Shown piece by piece: positions 24,327 through 35,790 of a stretch of DNA of 64,000 bases. The notes under the pieces were generated by a model. It had not been told where the DNA came from. It saw only the letters and a program-made list of their open reading frames with translations, and made no database searches. Source of the DNA: Nepenthes gracilis (Eukaryota; Streptophyta; Magnoliopsida; Caryophyllales; Nepenthaceae); assembly GCA_033239525.1 (NCBI GenBank), contig BSYO01000038.1:8683041-8747040 (forward strand), written 5' to 3'. The translations under genes were made by a program, and so were the position numbers. The first letter of the stretch is position 1; each line of letters begins with the position of its first letter.

Positions 24327-26036
24327 TTAAGGTTGTTGTTTCAGAATGATTTCCGAGGGAAGGAATGCACCTCGTGCCTGCTCCTTGATAGAAATTGGGT
24401 CAGAGGTCAAAAGTTTGAGTGTTGAATGAGAAATAAGACGGTACTGGTTCTTTGCTTCTCTAAATCGTCGGCTAAGCACTTGCTCGACCCAACCTTTGAC
24501 CTCTTGTTTCCCGTCAGATAAGCAGGCAACTGAAAGTATCTGATCTATGACTCTTAAATCAATCTCTAACACTGACTCAGAGCCAAAAATGTCGCAGAAA
24601 CTCTCGCAAATTAACACCAATACTGTTTCAGCCAAAGCGTCGTAATTGAATGGCTTAAAATGCACGGTTTCATTGACCCGGTCCCAAAGAGCTTCTAACC
24701 AAGACCCTGCGTTTCCTAATATGGGTTCATTCTCTATATCCCTACAATCAGTGTCAAGATTCGATTCGGTATCTTCAGCAGGGAGGTTCAAATCCAGGAA
24801 CATATTTGATCCCTTGTGTGGCCGTTTAATCAGGATCATATTAGCATGATCTCTGATCAATTCATCAGTGGCACCAAGCTTCCTTTTATTCAAGAATTTG
24901 TGCCGCAAACCATGATCTTCAACACGGTCTTTAACTATTAGCTGAAAGGGACAGCCTCTTGCCGTTATGATCCTTTCCTCGGGGAAGCTTGATGTTTCAT
25001 CCCCAGCATAGGATGCTTTGTCAATGTTAGTAAAACTTGAAGCCAACACAAAAATTGCATTACTGATGCCAACTTCCATCCCATGCGAATCCGAAAATCT
25101 ACCAGTACCAATAGCCCGCAACAGGCTGTTTTGAGCCGGAGGATGAGCATGATGAACATTTTCGATGAAAACAACAGACGTGGGTGCCTTCCTCAACCCT
25201 TCAGCAATGAAATCGACAATGGTTTTTCCTCGTGATTGAACATCAAAGCCGATCATTACCTTGTGATCAGAGATCATGCTTTCATGGAAAACCCCATCTG
25301 ATGAAGAAAAATCAACAAATATCAAGTTATCCCTGTTCCCACACACAATCTCAGCAAGGGCCAAAGCGATTTTCTTCTTAGCAAAAATGTCAGGCCCAAG
25401 GAAATTTAGCCATATATCTCCTCGGGGACTTGATCCTTCACGCATCCCATTGTTTATCTGGGAAGAAGTAATTGTCTGGCTGATGATTCTTAAAGCTTCA
25501 TCTTGTCGGCCAACTCTTCCAATAAGACCGTCAAAAAGCATTTTGAAATCATTCCCATTTAATCTGTTTTGTTCCAAGCTATTAGACTGAGAAACTATTC
25601 CAAGCCCCAAATCTGTAGTCACAGGAGAATCATAAGTGGGAGACGTTCGGACATCACCCAAGTTTGGAGTGCTTGGTTTCGAAGGCGTCTCCACCAGTTT
25701 AAACAGGAAATCCTCATCCTTAGAGGTGAACTCTAAAGGCCCTTGGTTACCCAATTCAGATGGCAAATGCTTCTGCATATGAATGGGAATAGAATCCATG
25801 CTTTTATATTTCCTTTCTTCGGACGAAGCATAATTAGTGTTGGTTCTTGTATTATCAGCTTCCACTTTCTTTTCTTCAAAAAACTGAAATCTTACAGCAG
25901 CTGGAGGGAAAGGATATTCTGGATGGACACCTTCTGTGGGATGTGTCTGAGAATGCGGCAGATATGGGAATATATTGTCCCATTTCGTCAGCAAACCTTC
26001 AGCTGAAGAACTCACCGTACTTTTATCATCCTTAGC
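24327..26036 (-). CDS. SMXL7: SMXL exon 3 (residues 480-1048), D2 domain, degron and EAR motif
   Basis: The acceptor GTGCAG precedes GCT AAG GAT (26036). It encodes the linker (LLTKWDNIFPYLPHS), a D2 AAA-like domain beginning about residue 684 (GDIWLNFLGPD), the RGKT motif in SRGKTIVDFI, a Walker B-like VVFIEN (767-772), RFSDSHGMEVGISNAIFVL, then LDLNLP and a C-terminal helical region (SWLEALWDRVNETV). It ends in a stop at 24327. The P-loop reads GPDIFAKKK, so the GKT/GKS triad is absent and ATP hydrolysis is doubtful, as is usual in this family. Confidence 0.93.
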   Translation of the reverse strand, partial: AKDDKSTVSSSAEGLLTKWDNIFPYLPHSQTHPTEGVHPEYPFPPAAVRFQFFEEKKVEADNTRTNTNYASSEERKYKSMDSIPIHMQKHLPSELGNQGPLEFTSKDEDFLFKLVETPSKPSTPNLGDVRTSPTYDSPVTTDLGLGIVSQSNSLEQNRLNGNDFKMLFDGLIGRVGRQDEALRIISQTITSSQINNGMREGSSPRGDIWLNFLGPDIFAKKKIALALAEIVCGNRDNLIFVDFSSSDGVFHESMISDHKVMIGFDVQSRGKTIVDFIAEGLRKAPTSVVFIENVHHAHPPAQNSLLRAIGTGRFSDSHGMEVGISNAIFVLASSFTNIDKASYAGDETSSFPEERIITARGCPFQLIVKDRVEDHGLRHKFLNKRKLGATDELIRDHANMILIKRPHKGSNMFLDLNLPAEDTESNLDTDCRDIENEPILGNAGSWLEALWDRVNETVHFKPFNYDALAETVLVLICESFCDIFGSESVLEIDLRVIDQILSVACLSDGKQEVKGWVEQVLSRRFREAKNQYRLISHSTLKLLTSDPISIKEQARGAFLPSEIILKQQP

Positions 26037-29000
26037 CTGCACCAAAGAGAAACGTCAGCTTTCATTAAAGTAATTTAAGATGCATCAACTAGAATTGTTC
26101 CACATGATGTGACACATTTTGTAGTTTATTAAAATGATTAAATGTCATAATTTCATATAATTTTGTTATATTTTATTAGAAAATGTATTTCCTTAATTAA
26201 TTAAATTTTTGATAAAAAATCACACTATTATAATTAGAAATTAGTCTTCTTCCTACCTTATAAAAACCAGAATTGCCCATCATTTTTCAAGAAAATCAGT
26301 GACAATTTTTATTTTTCTAGATTATGGAGGCAGTTTTCAAATATAAATTGGAGGAAGTTTGAAAACTTCCACTAACTCTGAATTTAGTAAGCCTTCCGAA
26401 AAACTAAACACTAACTCTTCATACATAATAATTTTGTAATTCTCGTGAAGAAAGAGAGATAACAGTGGAAGAATGGAAATATATTAGAAATTTTTTGAAA
26501 AAAGAACTTTAAGAATAGATTTAGGAATGTTATGAATATTTAATTTAGCATTTTTAAATTGTAAAATAGCTTAATAATCCAACGATCCGTAAAACGCATA
26601 TAATCTTAATATTTTACAGCTTCAGCATCAATAAACAATCTTATGATGGCTACCTATAACCATAGGTGTACAGGATTAGAGATTCCCTTCGGACAAATTA
26701 CTTTCCCCAACCATGGCGAAAGTACACTATCATTTGAGCAGGAAGATCATAATTACGGGACTAAACATGTTATCTTACATTAATGTAAGTTTATTGTTAT
26801 CAAATAATATGGGAGGGTAAGTTGGTGGGAATCAAACCCAAGCCATTGGCATGGACAAGTGGAGAATCTTTGAAAGATTTGCAAAATTAAATTCTTCCAA
26901 CTAAAAAGGTAGTGCAGTTGGCTCTTGGTCCCTATAAATTCTCATTTGACACTATTTGAGTTTTGTCCAACAATAAGTCCGAATCCCACAGCACTTGTTC
27001 TTCAAATGGTGCTTGATACGTAAAGTTTGGAAGATCTTATGCAAGAGAGCCGGGACCAAATGGCCATATGACAATTGGAATAGAGGGATTATTTAGGCCT
27101 CAGAAAGTGAAAAGGTAAGAATACAAAACCGCTATTCTTAGAAGTATTTTGGGTGCAACGGCGTATGCTGTATGGAGGGAATGAAATCAAAGAAGGTTTC
27201 AAGCCATTTCTCAGCAGAGTCCCACCCAGCTAGCTAAGCGTATCACAAATCAGATTGCAGACAAGTTAACCACTTAGGTTTTTTGTAGGGATCAACATTG
27301 CAGAAGAATTTTAAGAACATAGAATCTTCCACTTTCATGTATTCGGCCTCCGTGAAAAGTGGAGTCTTATTCTTTTGCATATTAGCCAGGATTAGATTGT
27401 GGTATCACTCACTACTTGCTGGTAAATGCCTTGTTTGCTTTTGTTTCATATCAGTTGATCCAGGTGTCCTAGCTCTCCCTCTCTATTTAGTCATTGGCAT
27501 GTCTCTGACTAAGACTGTTTGAGCTTTTTTTTGTATATTCTTCCCCCCATAATGATATTAATTACTTACCCCAAAAAAGAGGCAGTACAGGTCTTCCCTT
27601 TCCCTTTGCCAATTATGAACTTTGACAACAAAAATATACATATATATTCCAGTATTTTTGACAAATATCTGCCAATATTATTGGCATCGTTAGACAAGGT
27701 AAAATCATAAGTGTCTATGATATTTCCAAACTTTTTTATGAATTTTCACAAACTTCTCCCATCATTAAGATAACATAATTTTACAATTCTGTGACATTTC
27801 CAATGAATTATCCATATATTTTAAGTAGAGAGACTACGATAATACGCATTTGACATACGATATACTCAGTATCCCCTACAAGGCATCATGGCAGTCCGAC
27901 CACCAAAATATTCTTATTCAAGATAAAAGTTCAATATGAAGAGTGAATTTGTCAGCATAAAAGAATAAAGGAACTTTAAGTATGAAACACACCTCTAACA
28001 CATTGGACCCATTGTTTGTACCAAGTTCAGCCGTCTGCAACCAAGAAGGAAAGCTTTTTTTCTGGTATCGATCTCCGACTGAAGAACTGAATCCAGCAGC
28101 AACTTCTTGTTTGCACTTTTCGTTGCATGGGTGACAATGGGTGAAACATTGATATGAGCCACTTAATGAACTTGTAAAATTGGAAGGATGAGAAAGAAAC
28201 CCACCAAATGGAACAAATGACCCCATCAAGCTGAAAGCATATCATCATACAACTGTGAGATGGAAATGACATGGAGAGATGAGGATCAAAATGAACAAAA
28301 TGGATAGCTCTTAGCTCTAGAAGAGGAAATGAAAGGAAAATTTTCACATTATTTGAGATTAGTTCATAATAAGATTAAATGAAAACTGAAAATATATATA
28401 TATATATACAACATAATAGAAAACATTAATAGCATGTTTGGATTGAAGAAAATATGAAGAGAAAGGATAAAATTGAAAAAGGAAATGTTTTTTTGTGTTT
28501 GGATCGGATAGAAAATTTGATTAAAAATAACACGGAAGATAAGTGAAAATATTGGTGTTTTATGGAAAATATTTTTCCATTCAAAATCAAGTGAAAAAAA
28601 AAAATTGGAGGAAAAAAAAATTAAAATTTCATATTAAAGGCATGAATTTTTCTTCTCTTAAGTTTTTCTTTGATAACTAAATAATAGAAATGCTTTTCTT
28701 GAAATTTATTTGCTTTCTATATGAATTTTCATAACATCCAAACAAAAGAGACAATTATTTTCTATATTTTTTTCCTTTTCATTTTTTGCCTTTTTATTTT
28801 TCTTTCCTTCACATTTTCTTTGATCCAAACATATTTTAAACGTTAGGGGAAAACTTATCTCCCAAATGCATACTGGAAAAAAGATGTCTTGATTTTAAAC
28901 ATCAACAGACAAGAAAAAGCTTATTCTTGACGATTGATTGGATATTCTTAAGTTATAAAGCCACTCTTTGCTCATGCCAAAGGTTTACACAGAGAAAAAT

Positions 29001-32000
29001 AGTTTATGGTAAACTGCAGCAGGGATATAAGCATCAGTGTTTAATTCGTAAAATTTGCAGGCAAGGAAAGAAGGTTTGAAGATAATTGCAACCTTGTACT
29101 AATAGGAAGAGCTTTTTGTATGAACAAACAAAAAGATATAGGTTAATTTTTTTTTCTCGACTAAAAATAAATGACCACTTGGGAGAAACAATGTAAGACC
29201 ATTTTTTAATGAAATAATATTCCAAGAAAATCCAACTGCATGATCCTGGGGCCAAAAGGGGAGTGCTGTTATGGTCCTACTACTAAAAAAGTTTCTATAT
29301 CCACCCAATGAACATGATTAGAAGTTGGGAGAATGAATAATAGAGATTAAGCAACCATTTAAATCACTTGATACAATCACTATTATTCATCTATCCAACT
29401 TTTAATTATAGTTCATCACCCGAAGTACCATAACAACTTATTTTTTGATGGGTTGACCCCCCTCTATTGTTAATATTCTCATCCCCACAACACTTATTTT
29501 TTGTATATATATTTGTAATTGCCATCAATTTGATCTAGAGACATGTTGGGACTACTAATTGTCTCACATAATTTTCCTTTCAATTGTGGATATATCTCAA
29601 CATGCATTAATCTTGTGAACCATTTTTTTGAATTGTAAATCCAAGGTAACAAAACCTATTGTTTTTAGGAATCACATAACCATCAATTATGACTTGTTTA
29701 TTATCTTGTCTATTAAGTACTAAAATTACATTTTATGTATTATGTTTTACTTTCACCCATTCTAAACCTATAAATTCTTGAGCATTTGTCTATAACCCAA
29801 CATTCTTCTATTTCTCAGATGAGGAGCCCTAACTGGGCAAGCCAAGACTAACTCATTAAAGAACATTGTGACCAAGGCCTAACTGGTTGACCTCTAGAGG
29901 GCAAGCTACAAAGACCCAAAGTTCCATGTCCTAAGGACGAGCCTACAGGATCAAGCTGCCTGCACGCCTGACTTCTTCGTTGCCAAAACTCACAGACTAG
30001 GTGTGGCAAAGCTCAACTGCAGTTGAAGGCTGACTGATAATTCTTACCTGGTTTGGTAACCGCCATGGCACAATTACAGAATCTCTTCACATAATTTCCC
30101 TTCCCACAATCAATAACTTTCCATGTCACCTCAATCTAGCCATAACCATTAATAGATTCAGAAACTATTTAAGCCAACCTTAGGACCCTTATGAGGGAGG
30201 AGGAGAATAGAAAACGCTGCCAACTCTTTAAGCTTGGGATCCTTTTGGGTATTATCTTTCAGTGTTCCTAGATTATGCAATGCATACACTTGGCCTGATT
30301 TAAAAGAAATTCAATTCTATTTAGAAGTTCACTATAATCCTTCTATGTACACCAATAAATGAAACACCAACTTTTCCATCAATCACCTTCTACAAATCTA
30401 TGTTATTCTTGTCCGTTAGCGATAAACAAAGGTTTTTGTACAATCTGGTTATATTTGATATCGGGTCCTAGTACCATCAATTGGTGCTCTCATTCAGAGT
30501 TCAGGATTCCAAAGATAGAGAACGGGGATTTGAGGTGCGTCAAACTCTTTGGGGGGTTATACCAACAGAGCCAGATTTGAAGAGATAGAAGAGGGCTAAA
30601 CAAGGATTTCAAAGATGATGGAGGTGACAGTGGCAGCAGCAGTTTCACTGCTGGCTGTGAAGGTGAATCAGTTTTGCTGCTCAATTAAGGAGATAAAGTG
30701 GGAGAACAATGTTGCCTTATAAAGAATGCAGACTCGGTCATTTCAAGGTTAATTTGTATATCAAATGAACAAAAATAAATGGGAATGATGGGACAGGATT
30801 TCTTTTCGTTCATCCCATCAAACAAATGCAAACTGTTTGCTGAAGCAACTATGATTTTTCACAACCCGGCATTCAATAAACATATTTGTCATGCTCAGCT
30901 ATATTCCGTTTACAAACTAAGACTATTGTAACGGTGCTTTCTTGTCTCTTTTAGGACTTTGCCATGGAGGTCTCCGAAAGTTTATATTCAAAAGTCTATG
31001 TGATGCTGACATCTCAAGATATTGGAGAAATTTAATTTCATATAAGAGATTTGATTTCATTTGATTTTAATTTTATTTGATTTGTTTCCATATTTTGTAA
31101 TATCTTAGAAATTTTTGAAATTTTTAATTTTGGTAGCTTAGGATATTTAAAGAATGTCATATTTTGTTTCCTTATTTTAGGTAATGTTTAATTAAGAAAT
31201 TAGGTCTATTTTCTAATTAACCTAAGAGTGATATATTTCTATACAGGGGTTCTACACTTATTGTTAAAAGTCATTGATAAATTGAATTAATATTGAGAGA
31301 TTGTAATTCTCCTTACTTTTCCCTAGTAATAACTGCTTCTCCAATTTTTTCTATTCTCTTCTTGGCTTCTTTCCTTCCCCATTTCTTTTCTTCTTCCCTT
31401 CCCTATTTCCCCTTTCCTATATCCCTATGTCTACCCTTTGTCTACAGCCAACGATTACCCATTGGGTTAGAAGACAACAAATAGTATGGGTTTGTTGCAA
31501 TCTAGGATGGAATCTCGAGATCAAGGATTCAAGGAAGGGAGCTCATCATAACACACATAGTGCGCATTGGGCCTCCGCTTCCTAAAATAGAATTTATCCT
31601 CACGCTACTCTTCCTCTTCTCACTAATTCTAGTGTTACTGCTAATTGTTTTTATTCCCCTAACAAGTGATTTATCAAAAAGACTAGCAGTATCTGCCCAC
31701 TCTCAAACTCTAAACACTTCCTTCCAGGGGGTGGCATTAGGTTTCCTATTTGGGCTTGTTTCAAACCCTTTGGGGATATTGATTATCAAATTTTAAATTA
31801 ACATGAAAATAAGAGATACTTGATCCATTAAGCATTATTGCTTCCCATGAATGATAAGTATGGAACAATGCATATTTTGGACCTTAAACTTTGCTTCAAA
31901 AATCACTTGTGCCACTCAACTTTCATTTCTAACAATTAAGTCCTAAACTTTTGTTCTATATCCAATTTCACGCAAATCCAATCGAATAATGCAATATGCA

Positions 32001-35000
32001 CTTTTCATCCTTATTTTTGCTTAAAAATAAATTGCAATCCTCAAGTTTCAATTGCATCAATTGAGCCCCACTCCCAAATGTTTCTTGTATCCGACCAAAA
32101 GAACCCACCCTAAAATGTTGTTGCTCTCAAAAGCAACCATTGCTCACAAATCAGTAGAAGAAATACCTATACTCTTCTTTTTGCATCGACAATTTATTAT
32201 GGATCCATATTCATATTCAACCTGATTCGATGCCTAGAGTAGGTCACCATCAATGATTGACAGCCAAAACAAACTTGAAATCAAAGAGAATTGGAGCTTC
32301 TTTCAATGAATTAGGATCTCTATGATTTAGGAAGATTTAATTTTCCCCAATTTGTCATCCAAACGTGACTCACATGAGAAATTAAGCATGTAGTTTTCCC
32401 TCAATTTGCAACATCAACAAATCAAAACAAACTTTCATATCTACCTTCTAACTTTGCCACATAGGTCTTCATCTAGCCATGTTGAACATTTAGAAGGAAA
32501 TATCAATCAAATGATGGCATGTACTCTTGTATGTTTGGAAATTGTATGAAATCGGATGCAAAACAAAAGTTTAGACTCATTGACACAATTAAAAGTTAAG
32601 GAACACAATTGATCTTCAGAGCAGAGTTTTAATGACAAAAAAATGCACATTATACCGTATAAGTTTCAGATGACCAAGCATGATTTTCTCTTTTTCTTTC
32701 ACTTTTCTTGGTGATCAAGTTAATATGTTCTCTAGAGACTGTTCTAATCCAATTGTAAGCATATCAAAAAATCAATCCAATGAAAAGTACAGCATATTAG
32801 CTCTTGTTTAGTATTGCTGAAATGAGTTGATAAGCTGCTACACTAAAATGAGTTGTGAAGTTGAATTACCCATGCTATATTTTTAAAAAGAACTGTGAGA
32901 AGTATTGAAAAACGTATAGAACCTTTGTTTTTATGTTAAACTAGTAATAACTTCATCTAAAAATTTTGGATTTTGTGACTATTCTCATTTCTTAATAAAC
33001 TGAAATGAGAGGCATATGAAATATTGTTTAATGAATTTTAAGATGATTAGTAGTTAAATAATATACAGAGAGAATACGTGAAATTGGGAATTGATATAAA
33101 GAAGAATAAGCGCAGAAAAGTACTGAGGGAAAATAAGTTGTGCTAATCTATTCGGTAGTTATAAAATGCTTGGTATAAGTCTTAGCACAATTTTATGAGG
33201 TGTGCTAAAACTTAGGAGTAAGTAAATATTTCTACCGGACTTGAAGCCAGATATTTTAAGCCAAGATTAACAGTTGGAAGCTAAGAAGTACGGACACCAA
33301 CACATCAATACGTTATTTTTCTAAAATAAGGATATGACCTGTTGAATACACATCACCTAAAATTTGTAGTTTCTTTACATATATGAGAACCTAATTCGTG
33401 GAAAACACTACTTTATAATAAAATTATCAATAAAAAACACATTTTTTTTCTCATCCAAAAAAATGAAAGAAGAAACAGTATACAGGTTAATGGTGAACTA
33501 ATATATTGAATTGTGTTTAACATCTTCAAAAACAGCCCAAATTTTATCTAATTTGTATTGAGAACCCCAACTTATTAAACCAAACGTGTCCCAAACAGTC
33601 CAAAATGTATCAGTGTATCTGAGCCAAATAAAATAAAATACTTTGACATGTGTCTGACACTAGCATTTTATCTTAGGGAGGGTGTCCATGCTTCTTAGGT
33701 TTGGAGCTCATACACGGTTAGATAAAAGAGAAGCAATACTAAAAGGATGTCATTAAGAAGAAAAATATATATAAATATCGGTTGATATGTATTGGTATCA
33801 GGTCCTCTCCTGATACTGATATTTTTCAATACTGCGAAAGCACCATGACATGTTGCCATAATACAATATATTACAATATATCGACCGACACAGCCCTATT
33901 AGCTTACGATTTTTAAAAATTTTTACTTCCAATAAATCATATACTAATATATATTATCCGATATCAATACCATCGTAGCCGATATTGGTATTTTTATCTA
34001 TGAGAGGAAGTAAGCAGTATGGGATTTATATGCAATTAGGTAAAAGATAAGCAATCCTAAAAGGATTTCATTGAAGAGGAAGTTAACAGTTTGGGGTTCA
34101 TAGGCAATTCGATAAAAGATAAGCAATACTAAAGGCCTGCCATTCAAGGAGTCAGCAAACACTTGATGTCAATGGTCTGCAGCGTAAAAGTAACAACTAA
34201 ACTACTATTGCTACAATTATCTACTTACTGTAATCTCTTACTAGAAGAAGAACTTACGAAAAAGTCACATAAAGTCAGGAAAGTCTCTATAATAAAGTCA
34301 TGATATTGAAGTATCCATATCAAGACTTAACAGCTAGGCACACTATAATAAAATATTAAATATTACACCACAGAGAGAATTATTTTGCAGCATACACTAA
34401 TTACTCAAATGAGCAATTTACCTCGACGTGAAGCATGATCTTCCGATTGAAGGTGGAACAGATGTAATAGGTAGAATATGCAGATCCCAGTTCTCTTCAA
34501 TAGATGGAAATCTACTCAAAAACTTGAGATAAATCTCACATGTAGCAGCAGAACCAATAAGCCATACTCTCCCACTGTGAATCTCTATCAACTTTGTCAA
34601 CTTTCTCACTACACAATTCACCACATCCAACGCCACCGCATCATCACCACCCACAAAAGCCTTCAACTCTCCCAAACTAACCACTAACCCAGCTCCTAAG
34701 CCGTGGGCAGCCATTGAACCCACCTCCTCAAACATCGAATTTATGGAGTCCTCCTTCCAATTCTCACTCACCATCTTCAAAACCTCCTCTTCAACACTAA
34801 TCACATTTACTCCACATAACTCCAGTGGCAAAATGTATTCTCTTCTCAGCTTCACAGCCTCCAGGAAACTTTGAAGAGCATCGTAGGCGTGATAGCCAAT
34901 CAGCAAAGGATTTCTTCTCTTCATCTTCACAAGAACCTCACCGATTCTCCTCGAATTCTCACTCCATCCACAATTGGCCCAAGACCCAGAAAATGGAAAC

Positions 35001-35620
35001 CGAAATGGACGATAACCCGTGTCTGAATTCTCCTCCAAATTGAATAAAAACAAACTTGGGGGCCTCCTCAGACGTGGGTACCTGAAAAAACTCTGGAATG
35101 GCCGCATTATAGATATTTTCATGTCAAAACTGCTAAACCCAGCTTCATTAAACACACGACTAACTATTGGGTCATCAAGAATCGAGAGTATCAAATGTTG
35201 CGTCTCAACTTTAATACCTGGGTTCACATGCTCTTGACTTTGCTGCTGTTTAATAGCAGAAGCAAACCCATTATCAGGGTGCCGCCTCTGGTTTGCCTGT
35301 GACCGTTTGATAGCAGCCATGAGAGAATTCGAGATTGGAGGCTCGTCGGCGACTGTCTGTGAAGTGGGCAAGCGATCTAGAGACACAGAGAGGCAAAACT
35401 CGAGGGCTTTGAACTGGACACGTGGGTAAAAAGCTTCGTTGTGTGCTCGAAGGCAGGCCTCTCGGAGTGGGGATGATCGGATAGAGAGGAAGGCAGAGAC
35501 GGCATGGAGGGACGTCGTTTGCGCATGCCCACGTCGGCGCGCGACGGACACTGCCTCGTCGAGCGCGTGGGCGGCGGCTTCCGTAAGGCACTGTTTGGCT
35601 GCATTGACCGGCGTTGGCAT
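24327..35620 (-). CDS. SMXL7: SMXL6/7/8 (D53-type) strigolactone-signalling repressor, three exons
   Basis: Exons 35620-34422, 28230-27993 and 26036-24327 join in frame (phase 2, then phase 0) to 1048 codons plus stop. The product belongs to the SMAX1-LIKE family of ClpB-related proteins, nuclear repressors that bind TOPLESS and that D14-SCF(MAX2) degrades when strigolactone is present, thereby controlling shoot branching. Visible parts: double Clp-N region (about 1-175), degenerate D1 AAA region (about 225-385), linker, D2 region (about 655-840) with GPDIFAKKK at 693-701, RGKT degron at 748-751, and EAR motif LDLNLP at 893-898. RGKT separates it from the SMXL3/4/5 clade, and the MPTPV start and LMGSFVPFGGF junction fit the SMXL6/7/8 clade. 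The choice among 6, 7 and 8 is arbitrary outside Brassicaceae. The frame is intact. Confidence 0.93.
26037..27992 (-). other. SMXL intron 2 (1956 bp)
   Basis: GTGTGT donor at 27992 and GCAG acceptor at 26037. It contains a LINE scrap at about 27000-27276 (opposite strand) and otherwise AT-rich DNA. Confidence 0.85.
27000..27276 (+). mobile_element. LINE reverse-transcriptase C-terminal (zf-RVT-like) fragment
   Basis: From 27128 the plus strand reads TAILRSILGATAYAVWRE, stop, NQRRFQA and ends in a stop near 27276. Plant non-LTR retrotransposons end with the same AATVYAIWRERN-R-F pattern. Upstream, in another frame, RAGTKWPYDNW fits the region before it. It is a small dead piece lodged in the SMXL intron in antisense orientation. 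Confidence 0.55.
27993..28230 (-). CDS. SMXL7: SMXL exon 2 (residues 400-479)
   Basis: The acceptor TGCTTTCAG precedes CTTGATGGGG and the donor GAG is followed by GTGTGT. It encodes LMGSFVPFGGF, a zinc-finger-like CHPCNEKCKQEVAAG segment, and SFPSWLQTAE, all family landmarks between the D1 region and the linker. Length is 238 bp. The family's Cys-x2-Cys motif (CNEKC here has Cys-x3-Cys, preceded by CHPC) is present. Confidence 0.9.
28432..28840. mobile_element. MITE-like foldback element in SMXL intron 1
   Basis: The left end reads GCATGTTTGGATTGAAGAAA and the right end is its imperfect inverted copy (TTTTCTTTGATCCAAACATA). Inverted similarity extends about 50 bp inward on each side (GAAGAGAAAGGA versus TCTTTCCTTC). 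No coding capacity. A target duplication is not clear; TTAA-like bases lie on both sides. Confidence 0.6.
29544..30479 (+). mobile_element. Possible LTR with primer-site remnant in SMXL intron 1
   Basis: Starts TGTTGGGACT and ends ACCATCA, followed one base later by TTGGTGCTCTCATTCAGAG (30481), which resembles the TTGGTGCTTTCATTGAGAG primer-site region of many plant gypsy-type elements. GC is higher than in the rest of the intron. There is no partner LTR and no gag. Confidence 0.35.
34422..35620 (-). CDS. SMXL7: SMXL exon 1 (start to residue 399, phase 2)
   Basis: The start is the ATG at 35620, giving MPTPVNAAKQCLTE, the canonical family N terminus. A TTG six bases upstream is in frame but not a start. 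It encodes the Clp-N repeats (ALDEAVSVARRRGHAQTTSL; SILDDPIVSRVFNEAGF) and the conserved NSLMAAIKRSQANQRRHP segment, then the first AAA-like region (RRNPLLIGY, a weak P-loop; LGELKAFV; RVWLIGSA). The exon ends ...TCG AG followed by GTAAAT. Joining to exon 2 gives FTSSSLMGSF. The 5' third is far richer in GC than the surrounding DNA. Confidence 0.92.
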
Positions 35621-35790
35621 TGCCAAGGCTGGAAAAGCATTAAACTAAAACTTGATTAGAAAATTGGCATGTTTACAATCATGGTGAACGATAATCCTCT
35701 TATGAGCTCTCAGAGTGGCGATTGAGCTTTACTAGTGAGCTTTGTGATTATTTAGTAGTGCTGCGGAGACAGAGGAGATATATAGTTGAA
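35621..35790 (-). promoter_or_regulatory. SMXL core promoter and 5' leader with uORFs
   Basis: A TATA box CTATATATCT lies at 35785-35776, so transcription should start near 35750 and the leader should be about 130 nt. The leader holds two upstream ATGs. One begins a closed eight-codon uORF (MIVNMPIF, 35682-35656). The other, at 35640, lies 20 nt before the main start in another frame and overlaps the coding region as an 87-codon frame. The main start has G at -3, and the overlapping uATG has T at -3 and is weaker. Confidence 0.55.

Larger units (their letters stand above)
28231..34421 (-). other. SMXL intron 1 (6191 bp)
   Basis: GTAAAT donor at 34421 and TTTCAG acceptor at 28231. It is unusually long for this family and carries a MITE-like foldback (28432-28840), an LTR-like block (29544-30479), a (TA)n run (28391-28408) and ATCGGTTGAT/CGATATT-type repeat words at 33765-33995. 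Short open frames within it (for example 31293-31484 and 31560-31796) have no recognisable product. Confidence 0.85.

Noticed and set aside
27918..28229. Separate small gene starting MMGSFVPF
   Set aside because: The first codon is TTG and the segment is exon 2 of SMXL, with acceptor and donor in frame on both sides.
31293..31796. Hydrophobic frames of 63 and 78 codons in SMXL intron 1
   Set aside because: Antisense to the host gene, no homologue recognised, pyrimidine-rich composition makes Ser/Leu/Phe runs by chance.
35621..35626. In-frame TTG upstream as SMXL start
   Set aside because: It is not an ATG; the ATG at 35620 gives the MPTPV terminus that the family shares.
34418..35626. Stand-alone 402-residue Clp-N protein
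   Set aside because: The last codons run into the GTAAAT donor; joining to exon 2 restores family sequence.
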